A stretch of DNA of 64,000 nucleotides from Trebonia sp963822615 (lineage in GTDB: Bacteria > Actinomycetota > Actinomycetes > Streptosporangiales > Streptosporangiaceae): positions 930,001 to 994,000 of the forward strand of contig CAWGIM010000021.1 of the NCBI GenBank assembly GCA_963822615.1, given 5' to 3'. The position numbers were made by a program, and so were the translations under genes. The notes under the pieces are model-generated. The model searched no databases. It was not told the DNA's origin and was given only the letters and a program-made list of their open reading frames with translations. This document shows positions 9,292 to 18,539 of this stretch, piece by piece; position 1 is the first letter of the stretch, and every line of letters begins with the position of its first letter.

Positions 9292-10320
9292 GTGAACAGC
9301 ACGCTAGTCAGCGGGCCGGGCAGTGAACGGCGGCGCGGCCGGCGCCGCCTGGCGCTCGCGCTGGCGGCCGCGACGGCCGCCCTCGCCGCCGCCGGCTGCG
9401 CCGCCGCGCCGGGCGGGCCGCCAGCGCCCGGGCACCCGGCCGCCGCCCGTGCGGACGCCGCCCGGACCGGGTCCGGCGCGGGGGCCAGCGGAGCCGCCGC
9501 GGGGGCCGGCGGGGCCGCCGCCGCGTGCAACCCGGAAGCCGCCAGCCTCGCGCCGTCGGGCCCGCCGCAGGTGACCGCGGGCTCGACCATGGCTGCCATC
9601 CGCAAGCGCGGTTACCTGATCGCCGGGGTCGACCAGAGCACGTACCACTTCGGCTACCTCAACCCGCTCGACGGGCAGATCGAGGGCTTCGACATCGACA
9701 TGATCCGGGCGGTCGCCAAGGCGATCTTCGGCGACTCGGGCCGGGTCGAGTTCAAGGCGATCCCCGACGCCCAGCGGATCCCCGACATCCTCAACCACAA
9801 GGTCGACATCGTCGCGCACACGATGACGATCACCTGTGACCGGCTGGCCCAGGTCGACTTCTCCGCCGTCTACTTCGAGGCGCACCAGCAGGTGCTGGTG
9901 CCCGACGGCTCCAAGGCGACGGACGGCCTGCAGGACCTCGGCGGGCAGCGGGTGTGCGCGACCCAGGGCTCGGACTCGGTGACCACCATCGAGAACTACC
10001 CCACCCATCCCCTGGTCGTCCAGAAGCCGTTCTGGACCGACTGCCTGGTAATGCTGCAGCAGGACCAGGTAGCGGCGGTATCGACCGACAACTCCATCCT
10101 GGCCGGCCTGATGGCGCAGGACCCGTTCACCGAGATCGTCGGGCCCGAGCTGACCAACGAGCCGTACGGGCTCGCGATGTCCAAGCAGCAGCCGGACTTC
10201 GTCCGCTTCGTCAACGCGGTGCTGGCGCAAGCCGAGGCCGACGGCGGCTGGGCGGCCAGCTACAAGCGCTGGGTCGGCAGCCCGGTGCCCAAGCCGCCGG
10301 CCGCCCGCTACGCCGGCTGA
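9292..10320 (+). CDS. glnH: GlnH-like extracytoplasmic solute-binding lipoprotein
   Basis: A family 3 solute-binding protein of 342 residues with an Arg-rich start, a hydrophobic stretch and a lipobox (LAAAGC), so it should be a lipoprotein on the outer face of the membrane. A 60-residue Gly/Ala/Pro linker precedes the binding fold: GSTMAAIRKRGYLIAGVDQS, GFDIDMIRAVAKAIFG, then DIVAHTMTITCDRLAQVDFS and QRVCATQGSDSV. These match GlnH of mycobacteria, the Asp/Glu sensor that acts with GlnX on PknG. I choose GTG 9292, with GGGGAG upstream, rather than an upstream ATG inside the glnX-like gene. It lies 16 bases after that gene and is probably co-transcribed. No ABC permease or ATPase is present nearby. 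Confidence 0.88.
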   Translation: MNSTLVSGPGSERRRGRRRLALALAAATAALAAAGCAAAPGGPPAPGHPAAARADAARTGSGAGASGAAAGAGGAAAACNPEAASLAPSGPPQVTAGSTMAAIRKRGYLIAGVDQSTYHFGYLNPLDGQIEGFDIDMIRAVAKAIFGDSGRVEFKAIPDAQRIPDILNHKVDIVAHTMTITCDRLAQVDFSAVYFEAHQQVLVPDGSKATDGLQDLGGQRVCATQGSDSVTTIENYPTHPLVVQKPFWTDCLVMLQQDQVAAVSTDNSILAGLMAQDPFTEIVGPELTNEPYGLAMSKQQPDFVRFVNAVLAQAEADGGWAASYKRWVGSPVPKPPAARYAG

Positions 10321-10554
10321 GCGCTGCCCGCTGCGTCGCCCGCCTCGCCGGGCCGGCCGGGCTCCGCCACGGGCCGGCCGGGCTCAGCCACGAGCACCGC
10401 ACGGGCTCAGCCACGGGGCCGCCCGGGTGATGCCGTCCCGGCTGGGCGTGCCCGGTTCCTGCCGGGAGGACACCAGGTGAACGTTCTGTGACCCCGGTCA
10501 CCCGGGCCGTGCGATGGGCTAAGGTGGTATAGACCACCGGAAGGGGACTGAAGG
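10321..10554. other. glnH-pyk intergenic region
   Basis: 234 bases with short CGGGCTC..CACG-type repeats just after glnH (10350-10425), then PhoP-box-like direct repeats (10472-10493), a palindrome GTGACCCCGGTCAC (10488-10501) and a small hairpin (10523-10538) immediately before the pyk ribosome site. TATAGA at 10528-10533 could be a -10 box, which would give a leader of about 15 bases. Confidence 0.5.
10472..10493 (-). promoter_or_regulatory. candidate PHO box (PhoP site) upstream of pyk
   Basis: Read on the minus strand, two adjacent 11-base units stand head to tail: GGTCACAGAAC then GTTCACCTGGT. Streptomyces PhoP boxes are 11-base direct repeats built on GTTCACC. A related array lies upstream of the PstS-like gene at 21220-21252, and 13 bases (CCAGGTGAACGTT on the plus strand) are identical at the two sites. 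Confidence 0.45.
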
Positions 10555-11991
10555 ATCAGCCGGCGTGCGAAGATTGTCTGCACACTCGGGCCCGCGACCT
10601 CAAGCCAGGAGCAGATCAGCGCGCTGATCGCAGCCGGACTCGACGTTGCCCGGCTCAACATGAGCCATGGCCGCCAGGCGGATCACCTGGACGTCTACCG
10701 CCGGCTGCGAGCCGGGTCGGACGCGGCGGGCCGCAGCGTCGGCATCCTGGCCGACCTGCAGGGCCCCAAGATCCGCCTCGGAGAGTTCCCCGACGGCCCG
10801 GTGCGGCTCGCCGCCGGTGACGAGTTCGTCATCACCACCGAGGACATCCCGGGCAACCAGCACGAGGCCTCCACCACCTACGAGGGCCTGCCGGACGACG
10901 TGCGGGCCGGTGACCGCATCCTCATCGACGACGGCAACGTCCAGCTCGACGTGCTCGGGGTGGCCGGCCACCGGGTGCGGCTACGGGTGGTGGTCGGCGG
11001 CAAGGTCTCCGACCACAAGGGGATCAACCTGCCCGGCGTCAACGTGAGCGCGCCCGCGCTGACCGAGAAGGACGAGGCTGACCTCCGCTTCGCCCTGGCC
11101 ACCGGCGTGGACATGATCGCGCTGTCCTTCGTCCGCTCGCCCGACGACGCTCACCTGGCCCGCAAGATCATGACCGACATGGGCCGGGCCGGCGTGCCGC
11201 TGATCGCCAAGATCGAGAAGCCGCAGGCGGTGCAGGTGCTGCCGGACATCGTGGACGCCTTCGACGGAATCATGGTCGCCCGCGGCGACCTCGGGGTCGA
11301 GCTGCCGCTTGAGCAGGTTCCCACGGTGCAGACCCGGGCGATCAAGCTCGCCAACGAGCGGGCCCGCCCGGTGATCGTCGCCACCCAGATGCTCGAGTCG
11401 ATGATCAGCTCCCCCCGGCCCACCCGGGCCGAGGTCTCCGACGTCGCGGGCGCGGTCGCGGCCGGCGCCGACGCGGTGATGCTGTCGGCCGAGACCAGCG
11501 TCGGCGCCTGGCCGATCGAGACGGTCGCCACCATGAGCCGGATCATCGCCGAGGCCGAGGAGTCCTCGCTGCGGGCCGAGCACCACCTGTCCCGGCTGCC
11601 CACCACCACCGGCGGGGCGATCGCCCGGGCGGCGGCCGAGGTCGGCGCCATCGTCGGGGCCAAGGCCCTGGTCGCGTTCACGATGACCGGTGAGACCGCG
11701 CGCCGCCTGGCCCGCTACCGCTCGCCGATCCCGCTGATGGCGTTCACCACCGACCCCGCCATCCGCAGCCAGCTCGCCCTCACCTGGGGCGTCGAGACGT
11801 TCATCGTGCCGAGCGTGCGGCACACCGACGAGATGGTCCACGCGGTCGACTCCGCGCTGGTCGCCCTCAACCGCTGCGCCATCGGCGACAAGATCGTGAT
11901 CGTGGCGGGCAGCCCGCCCGGCAGCCCCGGCAAGACCAACGCGCTGCGCGTGCACCGCATCGGCGACGCGATTAGCCTGCCCTATCCGTGA
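10555..11991 (+). CDS. pyk: pyruvate kinase, apparent ATC start
   Basis: Converts phosphoenolpyruvate and ADP to pyruvate and ATP. The frame reads SRRAKIVCTLGPATSS, ARLNMSHG, then the active-site segments IAKIEKPQAV, MVARGDLGVELP, ATQMLESMI and PTRAEVSDVA, and a complete C-terminal regulatory domain, about 478 residues as expected. The start is unusual: an in-frame TGA lies at 10549-10551 and no ATG, GTG or TTG follows until ATG 10660, which would remove the first strand and the substrate-binding NMSHG segment. The only near-cognate codon at the right place is ATC 10555, nine bases after AAGGGG (10541-10546). Either ATC is used or one base is misread. Candidate PHO-box repeats and a hairpin lie just upstream. 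Confidence 0.93.
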   Translation: MSRRAKIVCTLGPATSSQEQISALIAAGLDVARLNMSHGRQADHLDVYRRLRAGSDAAGRSVGILADLQGPKIRLGEFPDGPVRLAAGDEFVITTEDIPGNQHEASTTYEGLPDDVRAGDRILIDDGNVQLDVLGVAGHRVRLRVVVGGKVSDHKGINLPGVNVSAPALTEKDEADLRFALATGVDMIALSFVRSPDDAHLARKIMTDMGRAGVPLIAKIEKPQAVQVLPDIVDAFDGIMVARGDLGVELPLEQVPTVQTRAIKLANERARPVIVATQMLESMISSPRPTRAEVSDVAGAVAAGADAVMLSAETSVGAWPIETVATMSRIIAEAEESSLRAEHHLSRLPTTTGGAIARAAAEVGAIVGAKALVAFTMTGETARRLARYRSPIPLMAFTTDPAIRSQLALTWGVETFIVPSVRHTDEMVHAVDSALVALNRCAIGDKIVIVAGSPPGSPGKTNALRVHRIGDAISLPYP

Positions 11992-12203
11992 CCCGTCAGT
12001 GACCCGTAATTGACCTCACCGGTCGCCGCTCCGGCCGGGCTGACCGCGCTCCGCGGAGCCCTGGCCGCGGCCGCTGCCGCGGCCGGCCCGGCGACCGAGA
12101 AAAGCCTGGTCGAAAAGGAAAAATGGCGTCCTGACCGTGGCAGACATAGGCTAATGTCCTGGCGAGCGGAATGCGCCAGGCGGACAGGAGCGGGGTTTCG
12201 GCT

Positions 12204-13208
12204 ATGAGCACGTCGCGGGATGATTCGCCAGGCGCCAAGTTGTGCACGGCGTGTTCAACCGACTCCGCAGAGCCTGTTGTCGCGGGGCAGGACGGGTACT
12301 GCCCGTCGTGCGGCCGCCGGGTAGTGGCGGGCGGGGTACACATGGAGACCGACAGGGACCACATGGAGCAGGACCTCGGCCAGGTCGCCGGGGTCAGCGA
12401 CCGCGGGCTGCGGCACTCGCGGAACGAGGACGCGATGCACTTCGCGGTGGCCGACACCGATGACGGCCCGGTCGCGGTGGCGATCGTGTCCGACGGCGTG
12501 TCCTCGGCTCCCCGCCCCGACGAGGCCTCCTGGATGGCCGTCAACACCGGCATCGTGCTGCTGGCCGAGGGCGCCCAGCGCGGCGAGGACCCGGCTGAGG
12601 TCTCCAAGACGGCCGTCAAGGCGGCCGGGCAGGCGCTGAACGGGCTGGCCGGGCCGGGCGGCGCGCCCGCCGCGACCTACCTGTCCGCCATCGTCAGCCG
12701 CCGCCAGGTCACCGTGTGCTGGGTGGGCGACAGCCGCGCCTACTGGCTGGCCGCCAACGCCCCGGTGAGCGCGGGCCCGCACGACACGGTGGACATCACC
12801 GGCGGTTCCAGGCGCGTCACCCGGGACGACTCGCTGGCCGAGGAGATCGTGGCGGCCGGCCTGGCGTCGATGGACGAGGCGATGGCCTCGCCCCAGGCGC
12901 ACGTGATCACCCGCTGGCTCGGCGCGGACCTGCCCGACCCTGAGCCGCACGTCGAGCGGTTCACCCCGTCCGGGCCCGGCGTGCTCCTGCTGTGCTCTGA
13001 CGGCCTGTGGAACTACCGGCCGGAGGCGGCCGAGCTGGCCGCCATGGCAATGCCCGGCGCGCTCACCCGCCCGCTCGACGCGGCCGCCGACCTGGCCAAG
13101 TTCGCGCTCGACTCGGGCGGCCTGGACAACATCACCGTGGTCCTGATCCCGTTCCCGCCGCAGCCGGACGCGGCCCCCGACACGGTTCCCGCCCCCGCCG
13201 CGGGCTGA
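12204..13208 (+). CDS. zinc-ribbon PP2C-type Ser/Thr phosphatase
   Basis: Protein phosphatase of the PPM/PP2C family, 334 residues, with no membrane segment. A four-cysteine zinc ribbon (Cys14, 17, 33, 36; CTAC and CPSC) precedes the catalytic domain. Metal-site motifs are visible: DRGLRHSRNEDA, VSDGVSS, WVGDSRAYWL, LLCSDGLWNY and a closing DNITVVLIPF. Its place in a run with pknG and a VWA gene makes it the natural antagonist of the kinase. The kinase / PP2C / VWA trio resembles the TerY-type phosphorylation triad known from other bacteria. ATG 12204 follows AGGAG (12186-12190) by 13 bases; ATG 12171 is an alternative. The 211 bases before it hold nothing else I recognise. Confidence 0.9.
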   Translation: MSTSRDDSPGAKLCTACSTDSAEPVVAGQDGYCPSCGRRVVAGGVHMETDRDHMEQDLGQVAGVSDRGLRHSRNEDAMHFAVADTDDGPVAVAIVSDGVSSAPRPDEASWMAVNTGIVLLAEGAQRGEDPAEVSKTAVKAAGQALNGLAGPGGAPAATYLSAIVSRRQVTVCWVGDSRAYWLAANAPVSAGPHDTVDITGGSRRVTRDDSLAEEIVAAGLASMDEAMASPQAHVITRWLGADLPDPEPHVERFTPSGPGVLLLCSDGLWNYRPEAAELAAMAMPGALTRPLDAAADLAKFALDSGGLDNITVVLIPFPPQPDAAPDTVPAPAAG

Positions 13209-13220
13209 CCCGGCACTCTC

Positions 13221-14453
13221 ATGACGCCCGAGCAGGGCACCGCCGACCGGGTGGCCGCGGTGCTGGCCGAGCGCGAAACCATCCAGGCGAACCTGCTCGA
13301 GCTGGACGGCAGCTTCGGCAAGCGGGTACTCGAGGGCGCCGGGCAGGCCGGGCAGGTGCCGCTCGGCGGGCAGACCAGGGAGCGCTGGGAGCAGGCGTCA
13401 GCGGTGCTGGCCGGCCTGTGGGAGACCTTCCTGGCCTACTCCGCGGTGGTCGACCGGATCGCCGAGCTGGCGGGGCCGGCACCGGGCGGCGGCCGCCGCC
13501 CGGCCCGCCGAGACCAGCACGACCAGGCCGAGCTGGCGGAGCTGCTGACTCGCGGCTGCGTGCAGCTGGCGGGCGCCCCGGTGCCGCTGGCCCGCCGCGA
13601 CCTGGCGTCCGGCGGCCGGCCGCCGGTCACCCTGGCCGCCGCGGTCGGCGCCATGCGCCGCGCGTTCAGCGAGGTGACGGAGGTGACCTCGGCCGCCGAG
13701 GCGGTGTGGGCGGCGCTCGGGCCCCCGCTGGACGCCGCCACCGCCGAGCTGGCCCGCGACCGGCCGCTGGTGGCCGGGCTCGGCCCGGACATCGAGGCCG
13801 AGTTCGCCGCCGCCGAGTCCGCGCTGGCCGCGCAGCGCGACGCTGCCAACGCCGACCCGCTGGCCCGGTGGCGGGACGGCCGGGCCGACACCGCCGCCGC
13901 CGACCGGCTGCGCGAGCAGGTGGCGGCGCTCGCACCGCGGATCGCCGAACTCGACCGGGTGCGGCGCCACGCCCGGCAGCGGATCGACCAGCTCACCGCC
14001 GCCGCGGCCAGCGCGCGGGCAGACCGCCAGCAGGCGCTGGCCGCCTGGCAGGAGGCGTCCGCCCGGGTCAGCCCGCTGCCGCCGCCCGGCGGACCCGGCC
14101 AGCCGGGTCCGCCCCCGGCCAGCCTCGGCGCACTGGCCGCGGGTGGCCAGTGGGGGCGCCTGGCGGCCGAGCTGGACCGCTACACGGCCGAGCTCGACCA
14201 GTTCACCGCGCAGACCGCGCGGCTGCGCGAGTCGGCCGCGGCCGGGCTGGCGACCCGGGACGAGCTGCGCGGGCTGCTCGGCGCCTACAAGGCCAAGGCC
14301 GCCCGGCTCGGCGCGGCCGAGAACTCCGACCTGGCCGGCCGTTACGAGCAGGCCTACGGGCTGCTGTGGACGGCGCCCTGCGACCTGAACGCGGCCAAGG
14401 CGGCGGTGGCCGACTACCAGCGGGCGATCCTGGCGACGGAAGGACGGCGATGA
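13221..14453 (+). CDS. coiled-coil protein of the pknG cluster, unknown function
   Basis: A 410-residue soluble protein rich in Ala, Arg, Glu and Leu, with no signal peptide or membrane helix. Long heptad-like stretches occur near residues 5-40, 150-215, 235-285 and 315-375, so a largely alpha-helical, coiled-coil fold is likely. I do not recognise a catalytic motif. It starts 12 bases after the phosphatase gene and its stop overlaps the pknG start (ATGA at 14450), so it should be translationally coupled to the kinase. An adaptor or scaffold for the kinase complex is an inference from place and composition only. Confidence 0.85.
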   Translation: MTPEQGTADRVAAVLAERETIQANLLELDGSFGKRVLEGAGQAGQVPLGGQTRERWEQASAVLAGLWETFLAYSAVVDRIAELAGPAPGGGRRPARRDQHDQAELAELLTRGCVQLAGAPVPLARRDLASGGRPPVTLAAAVGAMRRAFSEVTEVTSAAEAVWAALGPPLDAATAELARDRPLVAGLGPDIEAEFAAAESALAAQRDAANADPLARWRDGRADTAAADRLREQVAALAPRIAELDRVRRHARQRIDQLTAAAASARADRQQALAAWQEASARVSPLPPPGGPGQPGPPPASLGALAAGGQWGRLAAELDRYTAELDQFTAQTARLRESAAAGLATRDELRGLLGAYKAKAARLGAAENSDLAGRYEQAYGLLWTAPCDLNAAKAAVADYQRAILATEGRR

Positions 14454-17192
14454 GCGCTGTGGCGTGCGCCCAGCCGGGCTGCAACGGAACCATCCAGGAC
14501 GGGTACTGCGACGTCTGCGGGCTGGCACCGGCCCCGGGCCCGGTCAGCCCGGACCAGTCGGGTGGCAGCATCCGCTACGCCGGGCCCCGGCCCGGCCGCG
14601 CGGCCGGGCCCGCCGGGCCCGTTCCCGGCGGACCGGGCGCGGGCGGGCCAGGCGCGGCGCGGGCGGGCCCGGATTCAGCGCCGTGCCCTGGACGACCAGC
14701 ACCGCGTGGCCAGCGGGCGGCAGCGGATCGTCTGGCAGCGGCGCCTCCTCGGGCAGTGGCCCCTCCGGCGGCGGCTGGACCGGCAGCGGCGGCAGTGCGG
14801 CCGGCGGTGCGGCCGGCAGCGCGGGCAGCGGCAGCAGGCCGGGCAGCCGCGGCTCCCGCTCGGGCAGCGGCCGGCTGTCGCGCGGCCGGCTCGGGCCGGC
14901 CTGGTCGAGGTGCCGCCGATTCCGGCCCTCGACCCGTCCGCCGCCGTGCTGGCTAACCCGCAGGTCCCGGAGAACCGCCGGTTCTGCGGCAACTGCGGCC
15001 AGCCGGTCGGCCGGTCACGGGGCGACCGCCCGGGCATCACCGAGGGATTCTGCGCCAACTGCGGCACCCGGTTCTCGTTCAGCCCCAAGCTGGCCCCGCG
15101 GGAGCTGGTGGCCGGGCAGTACGAGGTGCTCGGCTGCCTCGCCCATGGCGGCCTCGGCTGGATCTACCTGGCCCGGGACCGCAACGTGAGCGACCGCTGG
15201 GTGGTGCTCAAGGGACTGCTCAACACCGGGGACGCGGACGCGATGGAGGCCGCGGTGGCCGAGGGACGCTTCCTCGCCCAGCTCGAGCACCCCAACATCG
15301 TCCGCATCTACAACTTCGTCAAGCACGCCAGCGGTGACGGCGAGACGGCCGGCTACATCGTGATGGAGTACGTCGGCGGCAAGTCGCTCAAGCAGATCAG
15401 GGTGGAGGCGCGGCAGCGCGGCGGCGCGGTGCCGTTGCCGCACGCGCTCGCCTACGCGATCGAGATCCTGCCCGCGTTCGGCTACCTGCACGACCGCGGC
15501 CTGGTCTACTGCGACTTCAAGCCGGACAACATCATCCAGACCGAGGAGCAGCTCAAGCTCATCGACATGGGCGGCGTCCGGTACATCGACGACGACGGCG
15601 CGATCTACGGCACGGTCGGCTACCAGGCGCCGGAGATCGAGGACGAAGGGCCGTCGCCCAGCTCCGACCTGTACACCGTCGGCCGCTTCCTGGCCGTGCT
15701 CACCTTCGAGTTCTCCGGCTACCAGGGCAAGTACCAGTACCGGCTGCCCGAGGCCGAGCCGCTGCTGGCGCAGCAGGAGTCGTACGCCCGGCTGCTGCGG
15801 CGCGCCACCGACCCGGACCCGCGGCGCCGGTTCCAGTCCGCCGCCGAGATGGCCGAGCAGCTCACCGGCGTGCTGCGGGAGGTGCTCGCGGTCGCCGACG
15901 GGCAGCCCCGGCCGGCCTTCTCCGGGCTGTTCAGCCCCGAGCTGCGGGCCATCGGCGCTGACCTGAGCCCGGCCGGGAGGGACGCGGGCCCCAGCACCCA
16001 GGTCAACGGGAACGGCGCGGGCAGTGCCGTCCCGGGTAACAGCGCCGTCCCGGCCGGCGGGGCCGTCCCTGGTAACGGGGCCGTCCCGGGTAATGCCGCC
16101 AGCGCCCCCCGCTCAGTCGGCGGCGGCAACACGGCGGCGACCCCGCCGCCCGGCCCGGAGGTGATCGCCGGGCTGCCCGCGCCGCTCGCCGACGGCACCG
16201 ACCCGGCCGCCGGCTACCTGGCCACCCTGGGCGGCCTGGAACCCGCGCAGCAGGCCCAGGCGCTGCTCGGCGCGGTCACCGGCGACGCCGGCGTCCCGCC
16301 GGGCGTGTCCGGCTCCCAGGAGACCCGGCTGGCGCTGGTCCGCGCGCTGATCGGGGCGGGCGACCTGGACACCGCCCGCGGCTACCTGGCCGAGCTGTCC
16401 TCGGCCAGCCCTGCGTCCTCGGCCAGCCCCGCGCCCGCGGCCAGCCCCGCGCCCGCGGCCAGCCCCGCGCCCGCGGCCGGGCTGGCCGGCCCGGCTCCGG
16501 CAGTCCCCCCGCCTGACCCCGACGACTGGCGGATCACCTGGTACCAGGGACTGTGCGAGCTGGCAGCAGGGCAGCCCGACCGGGCCAGGGAGGCCTTCAG
16601 CGCCGTCTACGACGAGCTGCCGGGCGAGCTGGCGCCCAAGCTCGCGCTCGGCTTCGCGGCCGAGGCGGCCGGCGACCTGGCCGCCGCCCGGCACTACTTC
16701 CAGCTCGTGTGGACGATCGACCGGTCCTACGTCAGCGCCGGCTTCGGCATGGCCCGCGCCTGCCTGGCGGGCGGGGACCGGGTCGCCGCCATTGCCGCCG
16801 TGGCCGCCGTGCCCGAGACCTCCAGCCACCACGCCGCGGCCCAGATCGCCGCCGTCCGGCTGCTGGTCGCCAGCGGGGCCGGGCTGTCAGCGGCCGACCT
16901 GAGCCAGGCCGACCAGCGGCTCGGCCGGCTTTCGCTGGGTGACAACGACCCGCGCCGGCACCAGCTCACGGTGGAGATCCTGCGGGCCGCGCTGGACTGG
17001 GTGTCGGCCGTCCCCGCAGCGCCGCGGGGCGGCGCGGGCGGACCGGAGCGCATCCTCGGCTACGAGCCGAACGAACGGGCGCTGCGCTTCGGGCTGGAGC
17101 GCGGCTACCGGGCGCTCGCTAACCTGATTCCCGAGCGGCGGGTGGAGCTGGTCGACATGGCGAACAGCGTCCGGCCCCGGACGTGGATATAA
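14450..17192 (+). CDS. pknG: PknG-type Ser/Thr kinase, N-terminal frame broken twice
   Basis: Soluble PknG-family kinase. Reading starts at ATG 14450 with a zinc ribbon (CAQPGCNG, DGYCDVCG) and a Pro/Gly linker in one frame; the linker continues as GFSAVPWTT and Ser/Gly repeats in a second frame from about 14670; AGLVEVPP onward uses the third frame from about 14905. Two missing bases, near 14645-14672 and near 14890-14905, would restore a 914-residue protein. The rest is intact: rubredoxin-like CGNC/CANC pairs, kinase domain from about 15110 with LAHGGLGWIYLARDR, YCDFKPDN (Asp for catalysis), DMGG in place of DFG, TVGYQAPE, a Pro/Ala/Gly linker with repeats, then a TPR-like helical C-terminus. 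In mycobacteria PknG phosphorylates GarA and controls glutamate metabolism. A gene caller would probably start at ATG 14562 and mistranslate the first ~110 residues. Confidence 0.9.
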
Positions 17193-17227
17193 GCCGACGC
17201 TGACATGCAGCCCGCGAGGAGCAAGCG

Positions 17228-18535
17228 ATGACAGGCCTGCCCGGATTCTCCGTGGACATCGACCAGAACCCGTACCTGCCGGTCGGCGGCCGGGACGTGA
17301 GCGCGATCGTGACCATCACGGCCGACGCCAGCGGGGACGCCGCGCCCGCGGCGGCCCAGGCCGGCGGCAGCGCGGAGATCATCATCGTCGACTGCTCGGG
17401 GTCGATGGACTACCCGCCGACCAAGCTCAGCGAGGCGCGCGCGGCCACCGCGGCGGCGGTCGACGTGATCCACGACGGCACCCTGTTCGCGATCGTCGCG
17501 GGCACCTCGACCGCCTGGCCGGTCTTCCCGCCGGACGGGACGATGGCGGTGGCCGGCCAGCGCACCCGGGCCGAGGCCAAGGCGGCGCTGCGCCAGCTGC
17601 GCGCCAACGGCGGCACCGCCATCGGCCAGTGGCTGCGGCTGGCGCAGCAGATCTTCCAGACCGCCCCGGCCGCGCTCCGGCACGCGATCCTGCTCACCGA
17701 CGGCAAGAACCAGCATGAGACCGCGGAGCAGCTCGCCGACGCGATCAGCCTGTGCGAGGGCAGCTTCCGCTGCGACTGCCGCGGCGTCGGCACCGACTGG
17801 GAGGTCAGCGAGCTGCGCAAGATCTCCACCGCGCTGCTCGGCACGGTCGACATCGTGGTGGACCCGGCGGGCCTGGCGGCCGACTTCGAGGAGCTGATGC
17901 GCGGCGCGATGAGCAAGCAGCTCCCGGACGTGCTGCTGCGGGTGTGGACACCGCAGCAGGCCGCGCTGAAGTTCATCAAGCAGGTCGCCCCGGCCATCGA
18001 CGACCTCAGCGGCCGCCGCCTCACCGCGGGCGCCCAGGCGGGCGACTACCCGACCGGCGCCTGGGCGCCGGGGGAGAGCCGCGACTACCACGTGGCGGTG
18101 ACCGTCAACCCGGCCAACCCCGGCCAGGAGATGCTCGCCGCCCGGGTCAGCCTGGTCGCCAGCTCGCCCGACGGCCAGCAGGTGCTCGGCCAGGGCCTCA
18201 TCCGGGTCACCTGGACCGAGGACGAGGCGCTGTCCACCCGGATCAACCCGCGGGTGGCGGGCTACACCGGGCAGGCCGAGCTGGCCACCGCGATCGCCGA
18301 GGGCCTGGAGGCCAACAAGCGCGGCGACGAGGAGGTCGCCACCGCCCGCCTCGGCCGGGCCGTCGCCCTCGCGCACCAGGCGGGCAACGAGGAGATGGCC
18401 CAGCTGCTGGCCAACGTGGTCGACGTGGTGGACGAGGCCACCGGCACCGTCCGGCTCAAGAAGCGGGTAGACGCCGCCGCCGAGATGGCACTCGACACCC
18501 GGTCGACGAAGACGGTCCGGGTCAGGAAGGGCTAG
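17228..18535 (+). CDS. VWA-domain protein of the pknG cluster
   Basis: A 435-residue cytosolic protein. The von Willebrand A domain spans about residues 25-230, with the metal-binding MIDAS motif DCSGS (Asp55, Ser57, Ser59) and TDGKNQ for the later metal ligand near 158. A beta-rich middle part follows (about 230-345), then a helical C-terminus (about 346-420). There is no signal peptide. It lies 35 bases after pknG and 4 bases before the FHA gene. VWA proteins next to a zinc-ribbon kinase and a PP2C phosphatase recall TerY-type triads, where the VWA protein is thought to be a phosphorylated scaffold. That role is inferred here. Confidence 0.9.
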   Translation: MTGLPGFSVDIDQNPYLPVGGRDVSAIVTITADASGDAAPAAAQAGGSAEIIIVDCSGSMDYPPTKLSEARAATAAAVDVIHDGTLFAIVAGTSTAWPVFPPDGTMAVAGQRTRAEAKAALRQLRANGGTAIGQWLRLAQQIFQTAPAALRHAILLTDGKNQHETAEQLADAISLCEGSFRCDCRGVGTDWEVSELRKISTALLGTVDIVVDPAGLAADFEELMRGAMSKQLPDVLLRVWTPQQAALKFIKQVAPAIDDLSGRRLTAGAQAGDYPTGAWAPGESRDYHVAVTVNPANPGQEMLAARVSLVASSPDGQQVLGQGLIRVTWTEDEALSTRINPRVAGYTGQAELATAIAEGLEANKRGDEEVATARLGRAVALAHQAGNEEMAQLLANVVDVVDEATGTVRLKKRVDAAAEMALDTRSTKTVRVRKG

Positions 18536-18539
18536 CCGG

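Noticed and set aside
7821..9605. 594-codon minus-strand frame
   Set aside because: Shadow of the first GlnX-like gene and the start of glnH; no ribosome site and no recognisable domain.
12010..12207. 65-codon plus-strand frame before the phosphatase gene
   Set aside because: Low-complexity Ala-rich start, overlaps the phosphatase start, no ribosome site.
14450..14910. Programmed ribosomal frameshifting in pknG
   Set aside because: Two shifts without a slippery site or a conserved stimulatory hairpin that I can see; missing bases in GC runs are simpler.
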